Shown piece by piece: positions 9,165 to 17,546 of a stretch of DNA of 37,500 nucleotides; position 1 is the stretch's first letter, and each line of letters begins with the position of its first letter. This stretch comes from Prorocentrum cordatum. Lineage: Eukaryota; Sar; Dinophyceae; Prorocentrales; Prorocentraceae. The notes beneath the pieces were generated by a model. That model saw only the letters and a program-made list of their open reading frames with translations, made no database searches and was not told the origin of the DNA. The stretch covers positions 138,271 through 175,770 of the forward strand of contig CAUYUJ010018472.1 in the NCBI GenBank assembly GCA_963575745.1, written 5' to 3'. Made by a program: the position numbers and the translations under genes.

Positions 9165-9720
9165 CTTGAACATGGGGGAAGTATCAGGCGGGAGGCTCGT
9201 CTGTGAGTAAAGTGCGAGGAAGTCTCAGGCGGGAGCCCTCTCCCTATGGGGCCCGCACTTCATGTTTTGAATCCGAGCGGGTCATCCTGGAACCTGTAAC
9301 TGTCGTCATTTTTGGGCTCCTGAGGCCTGAGTATGAAGGTAGTATCAGGCGGGAGGCTCGTCTGTGAGTGAATTGCGAGGAAGTCTCAGGCGGGAGCCCC
9401 CTCCCTGTGGGGCCCGCACCTCGCGTTTTTCATCCGAGCGGGTCATCCGTCATCCTCGAACCTGTATTTGTCGTCACTTTTGGGCTCCTGAGGCCTGAAT
9501 CTGGGGGAAGTATCCAGCGGGAGGCTCGTCTGTCAGTGAATTGTGAGGAAGTCTCAGGCGGGACACCCTCCCCTGTGGGGCCCGCATTTCATGTTTTTAA
9601 TCCGAGCGGGTCATCCTCAACCCTGTAACCGTCGTCACTTTTGGGCTCCTGGGGGAAGTATCAGGCGAGAAGCTTCGTCTGTGAGTGAACTGTGAAGTCG
9701 CGGGCGGGAGCCCCCTCCCT
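9165..9720. repeat. Tandem array, unit about 160 bp, four copies
   Basis: GTATCAGGCGGGAGGCTCGT-type anchors at about 9181, 9342, 9510 and 9658 give spacings of 161, 168 and 148 bp. Each unit also contains TCTCAGGCGGGA, TGGGGCCCGCA and ATCCGAGCGGGTCATCC. Confidence 0.85.
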
Positions 9721-9792
9721 ATGCGCTCTTCAGAGTGCGATTCGCCCGACCCATTAGGTGAGGGGAAAGAGGAGGAACAGGAGGTGAGGACG

Positions 9793-10131
9793 ACGACGGC
9801 GGCCGGGCGCAGGGGGAAACCCTTGCGTCCGTGCCGGGGTTGGTAACCCATCCTCCGTCGAAGCGGGGGCAGGGGGAAACCCTTGTCCCCGGGCTGGCGG
9901 TGGTAACCTATCGTCAGCCGAATCGGGGGCAGGGGGAAACCCTTGTCTCCGGGCTGGCAGTGGTAACCCATCGTCAGCCGAATCGGGCGCAGGGGGGAAC
10001 CCTTCGGGCGGGGGGTGGTAACCCATCCTTGGCCGAATCGGGGGCAGGGGGGAACCCTTGTCTCTGGGCTGGCGGTGGTAACACATCGTCAGCCGAATCG
10101 GGCGCAGGGGGAAATCCTTGCGTCCGAGGTG
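9793..10131. repeat. 60-bp tandem array, six copies
   Basis: AGGGGGAAACCC anchors at 9811, 9871, 9931, 9991, 10045 and 10105 (one unit lost 6 bp, so the 20-codon phase is kept). The minus strand reads a 20-residue repeat (DSADDRLPPPARGQGFPPAP). After it, GGGGTTGTCCCAACGGC recurs three times to 10240. Confidence 0.85.
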
Positions 10132-10240
10132 CCTGCGGGGTTGTCCCAACGGCTTGCTCCCGCGCCCCATCGTCTCGCGCGGTTGCCCCAACGGCCTGGC
10201 CCGCGGGGTTGTCCCAACGGCCGCGCGTCGCGCTGGCCGA

Positions 10241-10688
10241 GGCGGCGACGGCGTCGAGGAAAATCGACGCGCGGGCTCTTGCAATAGACAATAGACAGGA
10301 GTAGAGGTGGTGGGTTACGAAACAAACAGCACGATGGCGAGGCAAGGGCGGGCAACGCGGGGAGCGGGTGAGGGCCCTGCGCCAGGGCGAGAATGAGAAT
10401 TACGCAGAGCAGACATTAAGTGCGCTTCACTAGTCGCGAGGACGACAGCGAAGGTTGTTCAATCGCTTCGCTCATTCCGCCGGCCCATGTTGCATGATCG
10501 CTACTGCTTCGCCGTGGGCCCGGGGCCATTGTGGCGCCGCCGAGGAGGAAGAAGATGAGGATGGGGAAGGGGAGGGGAGGAGGAGGAGAGGATGAGAAGG
10601 AGAGGAGGAGGATGAAGATAAGTAGGAGGATGAGGAGGAGGAGGAGGAGGAAGAGGAAGGGGCGGAGGAGGAAGCCTCTCGTTGGCAT
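10241..10688. other. No gene seen; GGA-rich tract
   Basis: Unique DNA to 10530, then imperfect GGA/GAG-rich sequence to about 10675. Confidence 0.45.
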
Positions 10689-11300
10689 CTTGTGTTGCTC
10701 TTGGGGCCAGACAGGGTCGTCGTCAAGATGCTTCTTTGGGAGGCCTCTTGGGGTCTTTTGAGAAGCCATTCGGGGGCGCCTTGGAGGCATTTTTGAAGCC
10801 TTCTGGGGGGGCCTCCTGGGGGCCTCCTGGGGCCTCTTGGGGGCCTCTTGGCGGCATCTTGGGGCCTCTTGGGGGCCTCTCGGGGCCTCCTGGGGCCCTC
10901 TTGGGGCGGAAGGCGCGAGGTTTCGGTTCGTGGTCCCCCTCTTGGGGCCGTCTTGGGGCCGTCTTGGGCCGTCTTGGGCGCCTTTTTTTGGCCGTCTCGG
11001 GGCCCTCTTGGGGCCTTCTTGAAAGCCTCTTGGCCCGTCTTGGGGCGCTCTTGGGGGCCGTCGTGGAGCATCGGATGGCCGAAAAGAGGACAAGACCCAA
11101 ATCCTTCCAAAACCATAGTAACATTTATGATTTTGGCCTCTCGGGGCCCTCTTGTGAGGCGTCTTGGAGGCCACTTGGAGGCCTCTTGGGCCGTCTTGGG
11201 GTCATCATCGGCGTCTTGGAGCGCTCTTTGGGCGTCTCGGGGGCCCTTTGGGCAGTCTTGGGGGCCTCTTGGGGCTCTCTTGGCGCGCTCTTGGGGGCCT
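10689..11300. repeat. TCTTGGGGCC degenerate minisatellite, block 2
   Basis: Dense TCTTGG and GGGGCCTC words, G/T-rich on plus. It contains one AT-richer spacer near 11075-11135 (GATGGCCGAAAAGAGGACAA ... AATCCTTCCAAAACC) related to the spacers in the 13-15 kb block. Confidence 0.8.
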
Positions 11301-11620
11301 GAGAAGCCACACCCAGGAGGAAAACCATCTCTGGGTAGCAGTGGTCGGGCTGCGGTCGGGGTACTTTTCGCCGGGGGACCCCCAGGGGCCGCCCCGCGCG
11401 CGCGAACTTGAAATATTGTTAACCAGTTACCGGAGATCTTAGCACGCCTCTGGCCCGTTGGGCCGGCGAATTTCCAGATTAGCCGAATGGATTTTCATGT
11501 GGGGTCTTTTCCGTCTGAGTAATTGTTGTATTTTCGGGGTGCACGCCTACGGCACAGTTGATCGAGAATGTTAAAACCATGGAACAAAAAACAGCCCAAG
11601 GTCAATCAGTGATGTTGGCC
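11301..11620. other. No feature seen
   Basis: Unique, mixed-composition DNA between two minisatellite blocks; only the last 60 bp resemble the array spacers. Confidence 0.4.
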
Positions 11621-12474
11621 TCCTCGAGGCCTTCCTGGAGCCCTCTCGGGGCGTCTTGGTGGCTTCTTGGGCCCTCTGGACGACCTTTTGGGCCGTCTTG
11701 GAGGCGTCTCGGGGCCATTTGGGCCATCCTGGCCGTCCTGGAGGCGCCTTCTGGTAGGCACATCCACCCGGGGCGGCAGATCGAAGACGCCCCCGGAGAA
11801 TCACCGCAGCCCCCTTGCCATTTGGAGACGCCCACGCGATCGAAGTTTGGCCAAATTATTGGACCATCTGCTCCCCCAGTGAGGAGGAGGAAGAATAAGA
11901 GGAGGAGGAGGAGGAGGAGGAGGAGGAGGAGGAGGAGGAGGAGGAGGAGGAAGAATAAGAGAAGGAGGAGGAGGAGGAGAGGAGGAGGAGGAGGAGGAGG
12001 AGGAGGCATCTTGAGGCCCCCGTGCGGCCTCCTGGGGCCAGGGGGCCCTCCTGGAGGCGTCCTGGGGGCCTCCCAGAGGCCTCCCGGAGGCCTCCTGGAG
12101 CCCCCTGGGGGCAGCTTGGGGGCATCTTAGGGGGGCCACAGGGGGGACTCGAAGGGACCGCTTGCACTTCGGAGGCCGTCTTGGGGGCCTGTTGGGCCGT
12201 CTTAGGGCCCTCGTGGGCCGTCGTGCGGGCCTTTTTGAGGCTCTTGGGCCGTCTTGGGGCGAGCTCGTCTTGGGGTCTTGGGGACCTCTTGGGCCGTCTT
12301 GCGAACCTCTTTGGGGTCGTCTTGGCCGTCTTGGAGGCGTCTTGGGATCATCTTGGAGGCCATCCTGGAATCTTGGGTCATCTTGGCAGTCCTGGAGGCA
12401 TCTTGGAGGTCATCTTGGGCCATCTTGGCCGTCTTGGAGGCGATTTAGGCCTAGCCTCCTGGGTTCTACGCGGC

Positions 12475-12690
12475 TTTTCGGGTGGCCGGCGGGTTAGGTC
12501 TAGACCGAATTAAAAACTTTCAAACAAGAACCAACACCATTCAGATATTTTGTACGCCGTGCACCGGCAAGCCATAGGGGCGACGGATCGAAGACGCTTA
12601 CGGTGAATCACCGCCGGCCCCTGCCTTTTTGGAAGCGCCTGCGTGGCCGAAAGTTGGGTTTGAGCTTGGCCAGGTGGTTTCCAAGCTTTC
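12475..12690. repeat. Dispersed repeat copy 1 (GGGTGGCCGGCGGG family)
   Basis: It shares in order GGGTGGCCGGCGGG, an AAGAACCAA block, CGCCGTGCACC, CGGATCGAAGACGC, GAATCACCGCC and CCTGCCTTTTTGGAAGCGCC with 14527-14745. A part also appears at 15473-15600 and a shorter relic at 11755-11850. Confidence 0.65.
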
Positions 12691-13040
12691 GGGCCTCCTG
12701 GAGGACGTCTTGGAGGGGTCTTGGACCGTCTTGGAGGCCTCTGGCTGACCTTTTGAGCAGTCTTAGGCCATCTTGAGGCAATCTGGGGCCGTCTTGGGTG
12801 CATCTTGGGGCCGTCTTGGCCGTCTTGGAGGCCTTCTTGGCCGTCTTGGAGGCATCTTGGAGGCCATCTTGGCCGTCTTGGAGGCCATCTTGGGCGTCTC
12901 GGGGGCCTTTTTGGGCCGCCTTGGGACCTTCTTGGGGCCGTCTTGGGGGCCTCTTGGGCTGTCATGGGGCCATCTTGGAGGCCTCTTGGGCACTCTTGGG
13001 TCGATGTTGGGGGCCGCTTGGGCCGTCTTGGGCCGTCGGA

Positions 13041-13822
13041 GAGCTGAAAAGGAGCAGAAGCCACAATCCTTTAAACACCTAAGGCAATTCAATGATTTGG
13101 GCCCTTTCGGGCCTTCCTGGAAGACGTCTTGGAGGGGTCTTGGGCCGTCTTGGAGGCCTCTTGCGGGCCTACTGGGCCGTCTCAGGCCATATTGAGGGAA
13201 TCTTGGGCAGTCTTGGGTGCATCTTCGGGCCATCTTCGCCGTCTTGACGGTCATCTTGGGCGCACTGGAGGCATCTTGGAGGCCATCTTCGCCGTCTTGG
13301 AGGCCATCTTGGGCGTCTTGGAGGCCTCTTGGGCCGTCTTGGGGCCTTCCTGGGTCATGGGGCCATCTTGGGGGCCTCTTGGGCGCTCTTGTCGATGTTG
13401 GGGGCCGCTTGGGCCGTCTTGGGCCGTGGGAGAGCTGAAAAGGAGCAGAAGCCGCAATCCTTGAAACACCTAAGGCAATTCAATGATTTGGGCCCTTTCG
13501 GGCCTTCCTGGAGGACGTCTTGGAGGGGTCTTGGGCTGTCTTGGGGGCCTCTTGCGGGCCTACTGGGCCGTCTCAGGCCATATTGAGGGAATCTTGGGCA
13601 GTCTTGGGTGCATCTTCGGACCATCTCCGCCGTCTTGACGGTCATCTTGGGCGCCCTGGAGGCATCTTGGAGCCCATCTTCGCCGTCTTGGAGGCCATCT
13701 TGGGCGTCTTGGAGGCCTCTTGGGCCGTCTTGGGGCCTTCCTGGGTCATGGGGCCATCTTGGGGGCCTCTTGGGCGCTCTTGTCGATGTTTGGGGCCGCT
13801 TTGGCCGTCTTGGGCCGTGGGA
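13041..13822. repeat. 391-bp higher-order tandem duplication
   Basis: GAGCTGAAAA anchors at 13041, 13432 and 13823 are exactly 391 bp apart, and the two full units are nearly identical, unlike their surroundings. More diverged homologues of the unit start at about 14200 and 15174. Confidence 0.9.
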
Positions 13823-14526
13823 GAGCTGAAAAGGAGCAGAAGCCACAATCCTTTAAACACCTAAGGAGAATCAATGAGTTAAACCCTGTCAGGCTTTCCT
13901 GGAGGACGTCTTGGAGGGGTCTTGGGCCGTCTTGGAGGCCTCTTGCGGGCCTTTTGGGCAGTCTTGGGCCATCTTGAGGCCATCTTGGCCTTCTTGGAGG
14001 CCATCTTGGCCGTCTTGGAGGCATCTTGGAGGCCATCTTGGCCGTCTTGGAGGCCATCTGGGGCCGTCTTGGGGGCCTCTTGGGCACTCTTGGGGCCGTC
14101 TTGGGGGTCTCTTGGGCCGTCCTGGGGCCGTCTTGGAGGCTTCTTGGGCACTGTTGGGGCGATCTTGATGGTCTCTTGGGCAGCCTCGGGCCGTCGGAAT
14201 CCGAAATGGAGGACAAGCCAAAATCCTTGAAACACCTCGGGAGAATCAATGATTTTGGCATCTTCGGGTCGTCCTTGAGGACCTCTTCAAGGCCTCTTGG
14301 GCCGCCTTGGAGGCCTCCAAGAGGCCTCTGGAGCAGTCTTGGGCCGTCTTAGGTGTTTCGTGTGCGAACTTGGAGGCATCCTGGACTGTCTTGGGCCGTC
14401 TTCGAGACCATCTTGGACCATCTTGGGCGAACTTGGAGGCCATCTTGGGCCATCTTGGCCATCTTGGAATGGAGCCGTCTGGAGGCGAAACACCCTTTGC
14501 AGCCACCTTTTGCGCGTCTCCGTGCG

Positions 14527-14745
14527 CCCTTCCGGGTGGCCGGCGGGACGGGCCGAAGCCCCAGGGGGAGTTCTTCTGGAAAAAGAACCAAAACCGACAT
14601 CGAAAGGGTTTAGCACGCTGGGCACCCTTGTGGCAGGCCAATCAGAGGCGGCGGATCGAAGACGCCTACGGCGAATCACCGCCGCCCCCTGCCTTTTTGG
14701 AAGCGCCTATGTGGCCGAACGTTGAGGCCAGACCTGCCAAGCTAT
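14527..14745. repeat. Dispersed repeat copy 2 (GGGTGGCCGGCGGG family)
   Basis: The best preserved copy, with the hairpin GTTCTTCTGGAAAAAGAAC near 14570 and the CCTGCCTTTTTGGAAGCGCC tail near 14690. Confidence 0.7.
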
Positions 14746-15472
14746 CGGACCACGTGTTCCCCGAATCGGTTTGGAAAGCCTTCGGGGAACACGTGGGCAT
14801 CTTGAAGGTCATCTTGGCCGTCTTGGAGGCCTCTTGGGCAAGCTTTGGGCGATCTTTGGGGCTTTTTGGGCCGTCTCGGGCCAGCTTCGAGCCAACTTCG
14901 GCCATCTTGGTGGGTTCCTGGCACGTCTGAAGCCGTCGGAAGCCGTTTGGGGGGCCTCTATGGGCCGACTTGGGGCCCGCTTGGAATGCTCCAGGGCCGT
15001 CTTGGAGGCCATCTTGGGCGTCTGGGAGGCCATCTTGGGCGTGTTGGAGGCCTCTTGGGCCCTCTTGGGGCCCTCTAGGGGCCATCTTGGAGGCCACTTG
15101 GGCCATCATGGGGCTCTCTTGGGGGCCTCTTGGGCGATCTTGGGGGCTTCTTGGGCCGTCTTGAGCCGTCGGAGAGCCGAAAAGGCGCAAATGCCAAAAT
15201 CCTTCAAAAACCAAGGGAAAATCAATGATTTTGGCCTCTTCGGACTCTCCTGGAGGACCTCTTGGAGGCCTCTTGGGCCGTCTGGGAGGCCTCTGGGGGG
15301 CCTCTTGGGCCGTCTTGGGCCGTCTTGGACTCTCTTGGGCCGTTTTGGAGGCCGTCTTGGACCATCTCGGGCGGACTTGGAGGCCATCTTGGGCCATCTT
15401 CGCGATTTTTTGAGGATGTCCCGAGCGAAACGGCCGTTGTTGGGCATTGACAGACGGATTTTCGGAAATTTA

Positions 15473-15600
15473 CGGGTGGCCGGCGGGACGGGCCGAAGCC
15501 CACTGGGGAGTTCTTTTAGAAAAAGAACCAAAACCAAAACCTGAAATATCCAGCACGCCGTGCACCCCTGCAAGCAGGGGGCGGCGGATCCAGGCTTTCG
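15473..15600. repeat. Dispersed repeat copy 3 (partial)
   Basis: It carries GGGTGGCCGGCGGGACGGGC, the hairpin GTTCTTTTAGAAAAAGAAC (8-bp stem) and CACGCCGTGCACCC, then diverges after GGCGGCGGATC. Confidence 0.65.
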
Positions 15601-15706
15601 GCCCATCCCGCCACCGTGCATAGGGCCCCTTGGGGCGATCTTGGGGATCTTGAGCCCTCCTGCAACGTCGGGATCTCGGAAAGGCGGGAACGCTAATCAC
15701 CACCCA

Positions 15707-15867
15707 CCAAACCGCCCCAACCCAACCCGAAGGCCTCAGTTTGCCCTCCAGTTCCAGTGGTGGGGGGGGGGTCGGGGAACATTGAAAAGGCACATGGAAC
15801 CCGTACCCCCCCCCAACCCGAAAATCGGGCGAAATTCGGGTCTTCGAGTTGGGTTGGGGTGGTTTGG
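15707..15867. mobile_element. Foldback element with CCAAACCGCCCC ends
   Basis: CCAAACCGCCCCAACCCAAC at 15707 is inverted as GTTGGGTTGGGGTGGTTTGG ending at 15867. The arms are about 26 bp with two mismatches. No ORF. Confidence 0.6.
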
Positions 15868-16400
15868 CAGGCAGTCAGCTAACATCGATCAAACATCTCG
15901 TAGGAGCATCCATGATTCGGGACTCTTGAGGCCTTCTCGGGAGGGCTCTCTTGAGGCATCCTGGCGGGCCCCTTTTGCCGCCAGGAGGCCATGCCGGGCA
16001 TCCTGGAGCGCTCTGGGCAGACCCGGGGCAGTCGCTGGGACCGCCTTGGGCGCCGCCTGGGACCCTCATGTCAGAAGGGGAAAAAACACGCATAGACATA
16101 AGCAATCGTCGGTCCCCAGTAAAATATGGGGAAATATGGAAAATGGGGGGGAAGATGAGAACCCAGAAGAAATAAGAGAATAGGGGGAATCCTGGGATTT
16201 GTGTGTACTCATTTGTGTGTCCCAGGGCCCCTTTATCTTGGCCAGTCTGGGGGCCTTCTTGGCTCCGAAAAGTTATGCGAGAGCACGCCCCGGCATGCAG
16301 AAAGCCGCGGGAGAATCTGGCAATTTGGTGTCCGGACCTGTTCACACGCAGTTGTCAGGACTGAGGACGGATTGCTCAAGGGACTTTTAGGACACTCCCA
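15868..16400. other. No gene seen
   Basis: Sparse TCTTGG-type words continue to about 16050. The rest is unique DNA without protein-like frames. Confidence 0.4.
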
Positions 16401-16605
16401 CTCGTGCCTCAGGGCACGGTGGCGGATTTGTTGGGTAAGTCAATGTGGGTGGTTCGGGTGGGTTGCGGGTGGGGTGGTGGGTTGGTCGTAGGTGATGCGC
16501 GGGTGTGTCGCGTGTGGGTTGCCTGTGGGTTGCGGGTGAGCCGCTGGTGGGTTGCGTGTGGGACGCGGATGAGTCGCGTCGCGGATGGGTCGCGGGTGGG
16601 TCGAC
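16401..16605. repeat. Degenerate GGGTTGC/GGGTCGC repeat
   Basis: GTGGGTTGCGGGTG-type words at irregular short spacing, entirely G/T-rich on plus. Confidence 0.6.
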
Positions 16606-16947
16606 GACGACAATGAAGAACAATAACATTGAATGACAATATTGTTATTGATAATCCGTAGGTCGCGCATTCTTCATCTACCATTTACCGAGCATTGCCG
16701 CTGTTTGTAGGAGTTCTTCATTTGATGGAAAAGTGAATCTGACCGCTGGCGTCTGGCTGTCAGCTAGGGGGTCAAATGACCGTGGGTGTTTGACCGACAT
16801 GCGTACGGCGCGGAACAACTGTCAATCCGGACCACGTGCGCGCAGGAACGAAGCGACGTGTTCGGCAGCCTCCTGGCAATGTCGTTCCCAAACGTTTTGT
16901 GTATGTCGGTTGGCGTAATTATCGTTGTTGTCATTCTCACTGTCAGG
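16606..16947. other. Non-coding DNA left of the retrotransposon
   Basis: It contains a small AT-rich hairpin (CAATAACA with TTGTTATTG near 16620-16650). No gene seen. Confidence 0.4.
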
Positions 16948-16988
16948 GGGAGGAGGAGGAGGAGGAGGAGGAGGAGGAGGAGGAGGAG
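16948..16988. repeat. (GGA)n tract, left half of the insertion target
   Basis: GGA triplets abut the 5' LTR. The last five bases, AGGAG (16984-16988), are repeated directly after the 3' LTR at 24342-24346. Confidence 0.9.
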
Positions 16989-17071
16989 TGATTCTGACAC
17001 CCTCCTCCGTGTACCTATTTTGGCTCAAGATGAAAAGAGATCTTGTTGCTAATCAACACATTATCTCATCA
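16989..17071 (+). repeat. 5' LTR (83 bp)
   Basis: Identical over all 83 positions to 24259-24341. Begins TGATTCTGACACC and ends TTATCTCATCA. Confidence 0.93.
17006..17029 (+). promoter_or_regulatory. Spliced-leader-like sequence in 5' LTR
   Basis: It starts TCCGT and ends ATTTTGGCTCAAG. The dinoflagellate spliced leader exon, as I recall it, also starts with CCGT and ends with the same 13 bases; the middle differs by small indels (24 rather than 22 nt). The ATTTTGG part is the proposed Sm-binding motif of the leader. An ATG follows directly and opens a 15-codon frame. Confidence 0.75.
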
Positions 17072-17546
17072 TGGTAGCGTGAGCTGGCCACTCAGTTGCC
17101 AACCCACCAGGGCCTTGGCGCGCGCGGGCGCCACGGCGAGTTGGCAAGGCGCGTGGGCTGAGACCCGAGGCTGGAAGAGAGCGGCATCAGCCGCACCAAG
17201 CTCGGCAGCGGCCGGGCCACCGGCAGAAGCTGAGAGGAGACCACCGGCAGAGTCCGGGAGGAGTCGACCGGCAGGAGCTGGGAAGAGCGGCCGCAGGCGC
17301 GGCCAGAGGAGCGACGCAGCGGTTGAGAATAGACGCCGTCAGCTTCAGTTCAAACACGGCCTGAAGGACACAGGCAACAAGCTGCACGACCTCGCGTATA
17401 TCGAGGACCACCCGTCGGAGAATTCGTCGGGCGCCATCGAGGAGGCAAAGAAGGAGGTCTTGGATCAGATCATAGACCTCGAGCGCACGAGGCAGGAGAT
17501 AGCTGAGAGCAAGGAGGAGCTCGCCAGGAGACACGCAGTCAAACAT
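17043..17546 (+). CDS. Possible ORF0 upstream of gag
   Basis: A frame open from the LTR edge and lacking an ATG becomes clearly protein-like between 17352 and 17546. It contains KHGLKDTGNKLHDLAYIEDH and later EEAKKEVLDQIIDLERTRQE, a charged helical stretch likely to form a coiled coil. The preceding 100 codons are Ala/Arg/Pro-rich and less convincing. It ends where the gag ATG (17545) opens in the +1 frame; the gag frame itself is blocked upstream by a TAG at 17500-17502. It may be the original N-terminus of Gag, joined by a +1 frameshift or by splicing, or a relic after an indel. The lack of ATG makes independent translation doubtful unless a trans-spliced leader or a non-AUG codon is used. 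Confidence 0.4.
17072..17084 (+). other. Primer-binding-site candidate
   Basis: TGGTAGCGTGAGC begins at the base after the 5' LTR. TGGT is the complement of the tRNA CCA end plus discriminator base, and TGGTAGCG matches the first eight bases of the yeast Ty1 initiator-Met tRNA site. The actual tRNA cannot be assigned from this window. Confidence 0.65.

Larger units (their letters stand above)
11621..15410. repeat. GGCCGTCTTGGAGGCC degenerate minisatellite, block 3
   Basis: Almost 3.8 kb of TCTTGGAGGCC/GGGCCGTCTTGG words with AT-richer spacers carrying AATCCTTNAAACACC and AATCAATGATTT. It is interrupted by a (GGA)n tract at 11880-12006 and by dispersed-repeat copies near 12480 and 14520. The plus strand is strongly G/T-skewed. 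The many open frames on both strands are by-products of the missing stop words. Confidence 0.85.

Noticed and set aside
10416-15400. Many 70-260 codon ORFs on both strands
   Set aside because: TCTTGG-rich repeats lack stop words in most frames. The peptides are repetitive and frame-independent, so none is called as a gene.
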